Shown piece after piece: positions 36,191 through 47,590 of a DNA stretch of 64,000 nucleotides. Numbering within the stretch: position 1 is the stretch's first letter; the number at the start of each line of letters is the position of its first letter. Location of the stretch: NCBI RefSeq assembly GCF_014633365.1, contig NC_068343.1, positions 31,403,307 to 31,467,306 of the forward strand, written 5' to 3'. The notes beneath the pieces were generated by a model. The model did no database searches. It was given only the letters and a program-made list of their open reading frames with translations, and was not told the DNA's origin. The DNA comes from Diospyros lotus (taxonomy: Eukaryota; Streptophyta; Magnoliopsida; Ericales; Ebenaceae). Made by a program: the position numbers and the translations under genes.

Positions 36191-37904
36191 ATCCCTTTAT
36201 CCCTCCATTTAAGTGCACCACAATTGATATATCAAGTTCTAGTTAAGGAGGTGACATTTCTGGGTGCTTGCCATGATGAAATGTGATTTGAGATTGACGA
36301 CATGCCATACAGGTACGGGAAGTAGGAGTTTATCCTTATTAGTGGACTCCAATTTGGGCCGATTGATAAAACAATCCTTGAAGTGAGGCCCGTTGAGTCG
36401 AACACAGCCACAGGTGGTGTCTGGAGACGACATCATATTACTACTTAGTAGTAGACATGAGCTAGTTTCAGAGGATGTCCTGAAATTGGTTTGCATTGTT
36501 GTGGTTAATATGAAATTGTTCGAGCACAATGAGCGCACACTTGTGGACAATTTCATGTGGACTTTGGCTAAGGATTTACAAGCATTTGAGGCTTTCCCTT
36601 GGGGGACATATAGCCAGAGTCTACATTACCTCTGTCTAGCCACGAGCAAGGAGAAGCTGATTGGTGAGATTGGGAAGAAAGTCAACATTTATGATTTAGT
36701 GTTGGCGTTTTAGGTACAATTAATATATGTTACTTTGCCTATTATATTACATATATGTATGATGATTTGTCTATACTAACTAAACATTTGTTTTTGTTTT
36801 GTTTGTTTTTTGTTATAATTTTTTTTTTTGTTCTTTACAGTGGTGGTTGATTGAAACATTCCCATGGGTTGAGCATAAATGGGTCATCAAACTATCCGAC
36901 CTAGTAATCATTCCCAGGTGCAGAAAATGGTTATCTAAGAAAAGGCCACAAATAAAGAATTACGATGAATGCCTTATGAATGTAAGTGTGTAATCAAATC
37001 CTAAAATTTCGTATATATTTTCTTTTTATATAATATGTATGTAACTAATATAATTTTGTATACACAATGATCGAGTACGACGCTCAAGCCCACAAATGCT
37101 GAGCGAGACACAGATTTTTGGAGGTCCTTTAACCCTCAGCATTCGGTTGGTGTCGAACGTCCACAAATTAAGGGGTGGAGGTGGCGAGGAGAAGAAGGGT
37201 GGAGGCAGGGAGGGTGGGGATGAGGAGGAGACACGTAGGATACACAGGGATGAGAAGGTAGGGGAGGGGGAGGATGAGGAGGGAGAAGAGGCTAGGCAAG
37301 AGGCAGGACTCCCTCACAATCCGCACCACGAACATGATGCTAAGGTATGATTATTATAATAATATTTTTTATATCAATTTTTGGGTAATTATTTTTTATT
37401 TTTAATTTTTTATTTTTTCCTTTCGCAGATCACCGAGATGCTGACTTGAATGTTGGAGTTGTTGCAGAGGATGGACGGGGAAATTTGTCAGATGAGCGTA
37501 GGTTTGACAGGGAAATGGGTGAAATGAGGACACATTTTGACAAGAAAATGGGGTCAAATGAGCTCACGACTAAGGCGATTAGAGAGAGGATAGGCATCAC
37601 TGTTCATTCATCTACGCATCCTGCCTATTGATGATTCCCCAGATCACAGCGATGATGGCAATCATCAACATCGTGATTGTGATCAAATAGATCCTGATAA
37701 TCACAATGAGGAGGATCAGGCATCTACATCTCGAGTAAGCTCCAAATACACTTTTATACATATTACACACATCATTTTCAAAAACAAATTTGTAACTGTT
37801 TGTTTTCGTACAGTTGCAAAAGGAAGTGGATAGGGTTGTCAGGCGAACTATGCGAAATCGATTACCATTGCAGTTTCATCGGCCACCTTTCATTGATCCC
37901 ACCT

Positions 37905-39535
37905 CGACTTAGTGCCAATAGAATGCATCAATCACATCCTTTTGTTGTCTACACCGTTTCTTCAAGTTTTGCTTAAGGTAGAAGAAACAAAACACATGTG
38001 GGACAAGACACGGTTCATCACGTTCGCAATGCTTTGGTGACGATCGAATACGATGACCAAATCATCCCGCACGCCGATAGCCTCTCTCAATTTTGTCAAA
38101 TACCAAATCCATGATTTGTCAGACTCACTATTTTTTAATCCAAAAGCGATGGGATAAATCATCTTCTCCCCATCTTTGCAAGTGGTAACAAAAATCACCC
38201 ATTTGTATTCACATTTTAAATCGGTGGCATCAACGGCAACAACTGGTCTTATGTAAGACCGAAAACCCTAAAGAGAAGCTCCAAGTGCAAAAAATGATAT
38301 AAGAAATGATTATTTTCATCTGTCTCTATTGTCGTGATACTGCCGAGATTTGTTTCTTTTAACATGTGAAAATAAGAGGGTAGCTGCTGAAATGACTCAT
38401 CCGCATTGCCATAAGTGAGTTTCTTTGCATGTTGTAACGATCTCCAATTTTAGTGTACATGATCTGCACACTATGCTGCTCCAACAACTACTCCATTAGC
38501 ATTCTAGGTGTATATTCACCATTCGCCACTCTTTTTGAGAACAAACTTCCGATAACAATAACCTTCACACTCCGAAAATATGAATCATAGACGTTCGGAG
38601 TACATGTGTGACTCGGCATAAACTTCACCACATGCCAAAACGAACAATCGGATCTGAATCTTACACGAAACAAAAACTTGCAGTTCACATTCTTGCAACC
38701 AGCCTCAAATCGAATCATGCATGAACGTCTGATTCAATAATCCATCTTCACATCAACACAATAGTATCCAAAGGCCAAAATCAATTCTTATTTACTTTTA
38801 AATAGTGCGCCCTGATAAAAATATATCACCTTGTCAGGGAGTCGGCACTTCGGGTCCCGTTACCTCAATTACATAATTTTCTACACCAAGAACGATCAAA
38901 TTCCCTTGTAAAGGGTTGTCCTTAAATTGTGAACCTGAAAATCTTACTTCCGGGTAGTCCACACTGGCTCTTTCATCATAACCACCACTATCATCACCAT
39001 TATCATATGTTTCATTATCACCATCATCTATGTGATTATCATTTGTTTCATTATCACCATTACCGTCATCTGTGTGTGCAGCGTCATTTGACAAACCAGT
39101 CATACCATATATATCAAAATCATCATTCCATAATGGACTACGTGCAGATGTAAGTGGAATGGCAACACCTGCATCCTGATTACCACCATTGTATGAAGGC
39201 AATTGGTTTTGTGGCTAACTATGTAGTTTAGAAACTTCAATATTTTTGTAAATCATATCAACATAGATCACTTTATATCTACTTTCATCGAACATAATAA
39301 ACCTGACACCATGGTCGTCTTTAATAAGGAACTTACTAACTAGAATACTGCTTGAGGGTTGCATTACAAAATAAATGTTAATGTCATATCTTGTTTTATC
39401 AATTCTCGTCACTATGTAAACAATCTCAACCAATTCAGTAAAAGTCACACTTTTGTAGGCCCCCAGACACATCTTATTACCCCTTGCGTACTTATTATCA
39501 TTTCATTCTCCATTCCACACAATGACCAACGACAT
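37905..39535 (-). pseudogene. MULE (MuDR-type) transposase, 5' half, broken
   Basis: The frame starts near 39535 (MSLVIVWNG...), just after an acceptor-like TCTTGCAG in the leader. It continues with the all-beta N-terminal domain (SVTFTELVEIVYIVTR, then KFLIKDDHGVRFIMF) and an acidic Asp/Asn-rich linker (39202-38834). Next is the DNA-binding zinc-finger region (38718-38488; GCKNVNCKFLFRVRF, then CSFWHVVKFMPSHTC). The start of the DDE core follows (38198-37962; IYPIAFGLKNSESDKSWIWY and VFDRHQSIANV). The remaining catalytic region and SWIM finger are missing where it meets the opposite-strand DUF1985 gene. In-frame stops make it inactive. Confidence 0.85.
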
Positions 39536-39934
39536 TACATCTATTGCTGCAAGATTCAAAAGAAGAAATTAGTCTCACCATGGGTGCAATGGGACACACA
39601 CGCATGCACAAGTCGATCCTAACTATTGGTAAGGTTTATTTGCTTTTTAAAATTTGTATTTTATTTTCTTTTTCTTGAGAGACAAGTTGTAAAATTCAAA
39701 TTCATGATTTTTAACTTGTAAAACAACAATCTTATTATTAATATAATCTTCTAATTTTAACTAAATATATAGTTTATGAAAAAAAAAATTCAAAATCACA
39801 CTCAATTTTTTTAAAAATTTAATGAAAAACTTTGGAAGACGCATTTGCTTTTTAAATGTTCAATTTTTAATTTAATTTTTTAAAAAGTCAAAATTATTTT
39901 TGTTAAGTAATATGATAATATCAAATTTAATGTG

Positions 39935-40205
39935 AAACCCAATCGGGCTTGGTGGGGCGACTTTCGTGGAACCACGAAACCGGATCAGGTTTGGTTGGAT
40001 CACAAAACCCGATCGAGTTTGGTGAGACCATGAAACTCGATCGATTTTGTTAGCCATCAAATCCGATCAGGAACCCAATCGAGTTTGGTGGGGCCATGAA
40101 ACCCAATCGAGTTTCCTAGTCCCACCAAACCCGATCTCAATCGAGTTTGGTGGGGCAACAAAACCCGATTGGGTTTCCTAGCCCCACCAAACCCGATTGC
40201 GATGT
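39935..40205. repeat. Right subterminal array of CCCGATCGAGTTTGGTGGG-type motifs
   Basis: AACCCGATCGAGTTTGG, CCCACCAAACCCGAT and variants repeat about ten times on both strands just inside the right MULE end. The core CCCGAT is shared with the left array, but the flanking bases differ (GGGCTTCG on the left, GAGTTTGGTGGG on the right). Confidence 0.75.
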
Positions 40206-41912
40206 ACAGTTTCAAAAAAAAATTGTTTCACGCAAATCAATCAGATCTGGAATGATATCTAAACAAAATAACCAAAATATGTGTTATACTCACAACCACA
40301 ATTATTTTACACAACTTAATAAGCAATGTATTATAAAAATAAAAATAATAAAAAAAAAACAAATCAAAATCGATACCTTCAAATTGATTGAGAATACTTA
40401 TTGGAGAAAAAGAAACTTAGTGAATGCAGCTTCAATAAGATCCTAGTTGTGATTGATGAACAAATTTGAATCACCCAACAAGATAACAAGATAATAGGAA
40501 GAATGATTGAGTTTGGAGAGTTTCAACAATGGAGAAAGTCAGTGTGAATGTTGAAAAAAAGAAAATAAAGAAAGATAATGTGAAAGAGATAAATGTATTT
40601 TCGTAAATGAGGTTAAGGACAATACAAACTCTTTATTTTTAAATCTCATTAAAGGTATTTTAAGTATTTTACATAAAAATAACTATAGAGTGTAATTAAT
40701 TTGTTTACTTGAGACAAAAATATTTTTTTCCTATAAAAAAGGTAAAAACAATTTTACACATTTAATTTGAATTAATTATGAATTCCTCCCACAACACATG
40801 CACACAGCATTTCCATGACTTTTTTATATATATATTAAATTATTATAATAATAATATATTATATATTAACTATTCACCCTTGAACTTTTGCAGGCGACTT
40901 CTTTTTTTTAAATTATAATACAATATAATTATATATAATATAATATTATACATATTTATATGTGTGTATGGCCAACTTTGCCCACTTTTCCCCTAATCAT
41001 ACCCATCGTCATTTCACTATTTAATTTTTTTATTAATTCTTTTAATATAGTATACTATTACACACATAAAATTAACCACACAATGAAAATAATTCTTACA
41101 ACTAATATCTCAGTAAAATTATCACTAACTTTATATATATATATATATCTTATCATTATTAATAATTATTATTAATTTAAATCTTCAGTAATTTTTAATG
41201 AAAGCAATATAATTGTTTTTTTTCCAAAAATAACCAAATAATTGTTTTGACAACTAAAATGCTATAAAAGGTCAACAACTCTAATTATGCATCGAAAATA
41301 TGCCGTAGGGCTTCATGAATCTAATTTTCCAAAAAAAAAATATTATTTATACTTTAATCCCTAAATTTTACAAAATTACAAAATATACTCGAAAACCAAT
41401 TCATGGTTGATCATAATCGCATATTCCATCTTCAAACATATAATAACTCAAATTTATTGATTAATAAAAATATGCAATACATACAAAAATATTGATAGTG
41501 ACCCAAATCTCATTAATGAATCGTTAGGCTGAATCACTTTCAATTTTATTTTCTCAATAAACCTTAATTAGGACTACTTAATTAGGACTACGGTCCTAAA
41601 AAATGGTTTCAGTTGGGTTGACCCAATCATTTAAAAATAAAAAAAGGTCAGTCAGCGCAATTTTCAAGATTTGGAAGGTGTTTTCTATTGTAAATCGTAG
41701 CCAAAGGGTGGTAATGTAACTTACCCAAAAGAAAAAGGGTGCATATGTGCACTTCAAGAAGTGGCAAATATAATAACCTTTAAATGAAACACACAAAATA
41801 ATTTCAAATAGACTATATAACTTTTCCAAAGCTGAACAAGCAACTATTGGTACTAAAGAGCCCTAATAACTCGAAACAAATAATAAGTACCTCATACCGG
41901 GTGGGGTTTCTT

Positions 41913-44087
41913 TCAAGGAGTTGTGTGCTCACCAACTTCCTCAATCTTGCCTACTGCCTCAAGTATTGAGGAGTAAGTTATGAGGTCATACTCAAAACCT
42001 TTCACACGCATCTCTTTCATCAGCTTTGCAGCCTCCTCCAGCATGCCAGCTCGGCTAAGACACCCAAGAACAGTATTGTAAGAGACAGCATCTGGTTTAA
42101 TCTTTGAATTTTTCATTTTCATAAACATCTCCAGCGCGCGTTCAGGACCACCCGTCCTAGCCGACCCATTTAAAATAATATTATGTGAGTTGAGGTCTGG
42201 AAGACACCCGTTTTCTTCCATGGTTCTAAGCAATGAGTAAGCTTCATCTATCATTCCAGCCCTGACCATTCCGGACATCAGTGCATTATATGCATATACA
42301 TCAGGATTGGACCCAAGTTTTTTCATTTCATTGAAAAGATCAACAGCCTCAGCAAGACGCCCACATTTCCCAAAATGCTTGATCATCACAGCATATACTC
42401 GAGCACTTGAAGATCCAAAATTTTCCCTGAGTTCTTGAAATAATTCATTTGCAGCTTCATAACGTTTTGCTTTTCCAAGTGCATTAATAAGACTGCAATA
42501 GGCAGCAGGGCAAGGAGGGAAACCTTTCTCGTCCATCTCCTCTAGCAGCAAGAAAGCTTTCTCTACTCTATTAGTCTTGCAAAAGCCATCAATAAGGATT
42601 GAATAAGTGAAAGAGCTTGGAACAACGCCACATGTCTTCATCTTCTCAAACCATGAAGAAGCCTCAGATGCAGGAGCCTTACATTCAAATAATGCTTTAA
42701 TAATGGTGTTATAAGTCACAACATTGGGTGTACATTGCAATCTTGGCATATCCTGAAATAACTTAATAGCTTCAGATAACCGACCTGCTTTGCCAAGAAT
42801 GTTTATAACGTTGTTTATCAGCACAACATCTGGCTTACAACCCTCTTTGAGCATATTCAGAAAAATGTTGTATGCCTCTTCAGCCCTCTGAGATTTTCCA
42901 AGGCCCTTTATTAGTTCTGTATAAGTATAAACAGTTGGGGCACAACCCTTCTCTTTCATCTCTTGTACCAAACCTAAAGCTCTTTCAACCATACCCAACT
43001 TAAAGTATATCGCCATCAAAGTTGTATAAATTTTTGGGGTTGGATGAAATCCGTTAGCTCTCATTTCATTAAACAACCTAATAGCAGAATCCTCCCGACC
43101 TAATTTCCCAAAGGCTGATATAAGTGCACTGTATGTAACTGTATCAGGAAAACAATTACCTTCCCTGCACATCTCATTATAAAGCTCATGGACTTTCTCA
43201 TGATGTCCTTCCTGCATTAGCATCAAGATTATGGAGTTGTAAGTGTTTGCAGATGGCTTGCACTTGCGTCCTTTAATCTGGTAAAAGATGGAGAGAGCCT
43301 TGTTCACCATCTTAGCTTTGCCCAGAATTCTCACAATTTCAGATAGAACAGCAGGATCAATGATGCATGCACTCCGAACCATATCTTGGACTGTCTTCCA
43401 CATTTCTCCAACCAGTCCCACTTCATCTAAACAGCGAATTAGAGCCACGTATGTGGTCGAGTCATGCTCAAAGTTCCTCCTCTTCCCAACCCACTTAAAA
43501 AACTGAATCTTAACATTAATATCCACATCTATTTTCAGAACTTCACGAACTAAGCGATGATCTACTTTCAGCTTAAGGACCTCCAAAGCCTTTTCTGCAT
43601 CAGGCCCCCACTTAAATATCTTCAAGATCCTTATAAATCTATCATCTAATGTCCTTGCAAAGCAATTGGCCCGTGTCTTTGCCCGATTAGCAGGTATGCT
43701 TTTTGTTTCATCTTTCAAACTGGACAACTTGAACATTTGAACAATTTCATTTTCTGCAAAGATAAGTTTCATCTAAATATAAGTATTTGTTTTTGTACCA
43801 TAAAGAGGAAACAAACAATATCAATATATAAAAGATAGTAGAAAAAAACAATCCCATGTGCTTCGAACACACCATTAAACCAAGGGAGAGAAGGGGGGGC
43901 ACCATAAGGGAAAAGGTGATTCTCGAAAAATGATTTCAGAAATTTAGTAGCTGTGCATAGCATCAAAATGCATGTATTGAGATTAAAGCACTAAGTACAT
44001 AAAATTTTTACCTGTCTTCTTAATTCTGTTACAAAGATGAGGCAATGTTGATATTGCGCGCCTTGAACCAATCAATTTTGCAACCAT
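41913..44087 (-). CDS. P-class PPR protein, counterpart of Arabidopsis At3g16010
   Basis: It encodes an organelle RNA-binding protein of the pentatricopeptide-repeat family. The coding sequence is two exons: 44087-44012 and 43753-41913, joined across a 258-bp intron (GTAAAA...TTTGCAG). This gives 638 residues (Arabidopsis about 640). The splice is favoured over the in-frame ATG at 43772 because it restores RIKKTENEIVQMF, like the N-terminus I recall for At3g16010. The first 25 residues are basic and Ser/Thr-containing with no acidic residue, suggesting a mitochondrial presequence. Residues 60-115 include FKWGPDAEKALEVLKLKVDH. About 14 PPR motifs follow from residue ~122, e.g. SFTYSILIDGFCKTNRVEKA and RVYAVMIKHFGKCGRLAEA. 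There are no E or DYW domains, so no editing-deaminase role is indicated. The frame is intact. The RNA target is unknown. Confidence 0.95.
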
Positions 44088-45479
44088 TTCACTATTACCC
44101 GAAATACAGATTTAATTGCAGCTAGGAAATAGTATGCATATCTTTCTTCATACCCAAGGTACAACATCCACACTCAGCTCAACTCATAATGTATCACTCA
44201 TAAACGTTGATGTAGCCAATGCAATGTCAAGTGGCATCCTGAAATAGCCATGATGCAACACAGATAGAAGTAATAACAGTATCAGTAGAACCGATAAGAA
44301 GGATATAATTAGCATCTTGACGACATAAAAAATTCTAGAAATAAGAGGGAGATCTTCCACAACATACAAGTACTACCATCTTCATTCCCAAACTGTTTAG
44401 CAAGAAAGTTTTGCTCAAGTGCACACTCAATATGTGGCAGCCAGAAATTTAACAATTTAAAACCCCATGTAATGCTCATAGTACATCTGTAGTATGTTAA
44501 AATGGATAGACACAACCCAGAAAAAATTTTACTCTAACAAGTATAATAATAATAAAAAAAAAAAAAGGCAAAAACCTCAATTAAATGCCAAACAGTGATT
44601 TACAAAATTTATCACAACTACAAAACATATGGTTTTGAGGATTAATTTGGTTGACCTTGAAAAAATAAATCACATTGAAACCCAACCAACCAAAATCAAA
44701 AATAGAAAAATTTTTTTTTTTTCCTTTTTAAGATGTTTGCAGAAGAAGGCAATCACATAAAACATATTATCTACATTACCCCAAGGACATAACAAAAATT
44801 TGACAACCCATATGGTTATTTCATTGAGTTCATTGGAACAAAAATTCAACATACATAATATCATAATATGTTTAAGCACAGACTGATTTGATTATATATT
44901 TTCCATAGATATCTTTACCAAGCAATGTTATAGAGGGCATCCCACGGTGTATGAGACTCCCTACTTCGCAAGTGTCGGAAAAGAGTCTTTTTCATAAGCA
45001 GCCTTTCCAAAACAACACCACCAACACTGTACATGCAACATCATCAGCAACTCCTCTAAATTTGATGACTCTTAACAGCAAAAACTATCATAACTTTTGT
45101 TAAAAGAAAAAAAAAAAAAATCCAAATGGTGAACCTTAGAATTGTCATACGAGTAATGGACCATAGAGGAAGAGAGAAACCTGAAAGAGTTTACATTTGT
45201 AAGAGAATACCATATCTTTGGCGGACAGGGTGCAGGCTGGCTGTACAAGAGACTTCCTTTCTCTGGAATTTACCAAAGATCATGTGAAGATTCTAGTCTA
45301 AAAATTTCTAGGATAGTGGGGAGAAGAGAGACAAATAGGCACTAGTAGAGAATACTTCTGTATATGCCAGGGGGTTGTGAACACAACAGGTATGTGCCAC
45401 CACTAAAACTCAATATGAAAACCATTTCACACAACAAAAGGAAATGGAGAACGAAAATGGAATTTGTTGCAGATATGTA
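44088..45479 (-). other. Likely 5' leader and upstream region of the PPR gene
   Basis: The start codon is preceded by sequence running back to an acceptor-like ATTTCAG near 44240, so a 5' UTR exon may begin there. At about 45029-44918 another exon-like stretch lies between TGTACAG and a GTAAAG donor; read on the minus strand it contains MKKTLFRHLRSRES and TPWDALYNIAW. Splicing it to the leader exon would give a short frame ending MSDTL. This could be an upstream ORF or a non-coding leader. The rest, including 45060-45479, shows nothing recognisable. Confidence 0.35.
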
Positions 45480-47590
45480 AAAGAACAAGAGTAATTCTGA
45501 TTACTCAAAAATAGTATCACTAATCAATGTCAACAATCAAGGTCTGCCTTTAATAACAATCTCAAAGACTGTTTATAAAACAACTAATAGATAAAATTAT
45601 ATTCCAACTAGGATTCCTTCATCCAATCCAATTAAGATTGCAAACATAATCCCAATATAAAGAGGATTCTTTTAACTAAAGGAAACAAAAAGATAATGAA
45701 AGAAATCAAGAGGAACTAGGAAACACATTAAAAATAAGAAAAAAACTAAATAAATAAATTAAAAATACTAATTCCTAAATTTACTATTCTTTCCTACATC
45801 AACTCTCCTCTGGTTGGAGAAAACTCAGCTCTAGTTTGTATAGCTTCATACTCAATTTGGAGTCACCCAGTAGATGAGAAAAACCTAAAGCTATCCATCC
45901 CTAGCAAGAACATTATGGTCATATAAAATAATATCAAATTCAAATCCATGTGCATAGCAAAAGGTAATTGTAGTGGATATTTGATTCAGGAGCAAATTCA
46001 AGTAATGGGATAACAGGAGGTTTATCGAAAAGGTAAGGTCAGTTGTGAAACATTATTAATGGACAGTTCAAGAACAGGCAACTGGGAAAAGGGTTTAGAG
46101 AATTCTTCAGGGAAAATATCGGAAGATTTTCAATTTCTTACCATGTTTCTTGCTGAGGTTCATGAGGAATTTCCTCATGTACAACAATTTCCTCTTGTTC
46201 TTCTCTTCTCCCTCTTCTTTAGAACATTCTAAAGGATCATGAAGAGATTCATTAGAATGAAGAGACTCAGATGATTTACCTTCATTAGGTTGTATACCCA
46301 ATAATTTGAGGACTTGTGCCGTGCTCAGTAAGTATGCCCCACTGTACCCAAAAGATCCTCGAGATTGCTTATTTGGGTTTTCAAGGGATTCAATGGAATT
46401 CTGCAATGACCGAAGAGCAGGTGTAGTGGTGAAGGAAGATTGTTCTAATTGATGAGATATGAATTCACATCTTTATTTCCAGTGAGTAGTATACCAATAG
46501 TAAGAATATTGTGACTCAATAATTGAGGAATGCATGGCAGGCAAATGAGAACCAAACATATACCTTTCATTCACATAAGAGGTAGGGGTCATAGATGAAT
46601 AATAATCCCTATGCTGAATTCTGGTTATGGTTGGGGAAATAGAGTTAATGGAAATCTAAGCACACAAATTAAATTAACATGATCTCAAAAAACAGAATAT
46701 TAATTCCAAAGAAGGAAAGGAACAACCTGTTTTCTTTCCAAGAAGAATTTGATTTGAGGCTTAGGTTAAAGCAATTGGGTTAGTCGCGTTTGCTGGTTTG
46801 GCCAGGGTCTAATCAGCAAATCTGGTTTGGGTTAAGGGTAGATCAATAATTGGGTTCATTAGAGAAAGGGGTTATGAAATTGGGTTAAGGTTTGGGTTGA
46901 GAAATTTGGCCGCTGCGATAGAGTTATTCTGGTAAAGAAGAGATTAGGTAAAAGAGGAAGGCTTAAAGTGAAGGCAGCAGGCAGAGAAGGATTCATGTTG
47001 TGGGCCACCAATGAAATTGCAACAAAAAATGGTAGTGGCAGAGGACTTCTGGTCATGGTGGTGGCAACAAAGTTGCCTGAATTGTTAATGTTGAGGAAGG
47101 CTTCCGTCAAACAAGATGCATTGACTAGAGAACCATGAAGGGTTTTAATGATGCCAAAGCTGCCTCATTGGAGATGACTGGAGGCTGTGATGGTTCCAGC
47201 AAGACTGCCACCTAGGGTTCCAAGTTCCAACTTCCAACTCTCCAGCAGAGCTCTACAAGGATTCCCACAATGATGACTTCTCCGATTTGGGTTTTCACTA
47301 CTGCTGATGTGTGGTGGTTGCCAAAACTTGAAGAACTGTGATGATGCAGGCTGTATATGCTAGAATGACAAAAGGTGTTGAATCCATGACAGAAAGACTA
47401 AAGAGTGTCTAAAATTTTAGAAAATCTCCTTAGTATTTTAGGAATTTTGGTCCAATAACAGTTAATGCAGAAGTCAAAGCAAAAGAATAAGAGTAATCCC
47501 AATAACTCAAAAACAAGATTATTTATTCATGTCGATCAATTTCCTTAATTACAATCTCAAAGACTATATATAAACAATTAATCTATCCTA
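45480..47590 (-). mobile_element. Decayed LTR retroelement remnant
   Basis: Two direct repeats of about 120-140 bases bound the region, at 45480-45620 and 47462-47590. Both contain AAGAGTAAT...ACTCAAAAA and AATCTCAAAGACT, and the right one has TATATATA on the minus strand, as expected of LTR remnants. Between them lie about 1.8 kb with minus-strand ORF pieces at 46406-46107 (YSGAYLLSTAQVLKLLGIQP) and 47110-46859. I do not recognise any domain. The element type is inferred only from layout. Confidence 0.35.

Larger units (their letters stand above)
31383..37915 (+). pseudogene. DUF1985 protein pseudogene (ULP1-type MULE cargo), split by a solo LTR
   Basis: The first segment (31383-31555; MDDQQRQFTYVHANR...) resumes at 36196 after the solo LTR. 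It then reads VTFLGACHDEM, EIDDMPYRYGK, EFILISGLQFGP, VDNFMWTLAKDL and AFEAFPWGTY, the pattern of the plant DUF1985 domain. Introns can be placed at 36715-36840 (GT...TTTACAG, rejoining to WWLIETFPW) and from 36981 to about 37068 (GTAAGTG...). Several stops are single transitions from expected codons: CAG to TAG before the first of these introns and TGG to TGA after DEM. The acidic C-terminal part ends with VRRTMRNRLPLQF. The ULP1 cysteine-protease domain that usually follows is absent. Confidence 0.7.
29361..40763. mobile_element. Mutator-like element with DUF1985 gene and transposase
   Basis: About 95 bases at the left end align with the reverse complement of the right end; for example left AAATTTGTTTTTATCC and right-complement AAAATTGTTTTTACC, then CACCCTATAG against CACTCTATAG. 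Inside both ends are arrays of CCCGAT/GGGCTT motifs. The cargo is a plus-strand DUF1985 pseudogene and a minus-strand MULE transposase, tail to tail. DUF1985 with MULE transposase recalls the Kaonashi-type elements that carry ULP1-like genes, but no protease domain is seen here. Exact termini and the 9-bp duplication are not resolved. Confidence 0.65.
27509..41527 (+). mobile_element. LTR family B, copy 2, split by a hAT and an 11-kb MULE
   Basis: The proposed start is TGTAACAATCTTGCCCC and the proposed end is near TTAATGAATCGTTA. The left portion aligns with family-B copy 1 (ATGAGCCACAAGG, CAACAAGTATAATT). The sequences on either side of the MULE resemble each other and look like one LTR interrupted (ATGCACACA..., then a T-run and ATATATATT). 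No matching target duplication was found, so the outer boundaries, especially the right one, are uncertain. Confidence 0.4.

Noticed and set aside
38929..39153. His/Tyr-rich plus-strand ORF resembling a metal-binding protein
   Set aside because: It is the reverse of the Asp/Asn-rich linker of the MULE transposase (ATCATCACC repeats).
43288..43506. Plus-strand ORF opposite the PPR gene
   Set aside because: It lies entirely within the conserved PPR coding exon on the other strand.
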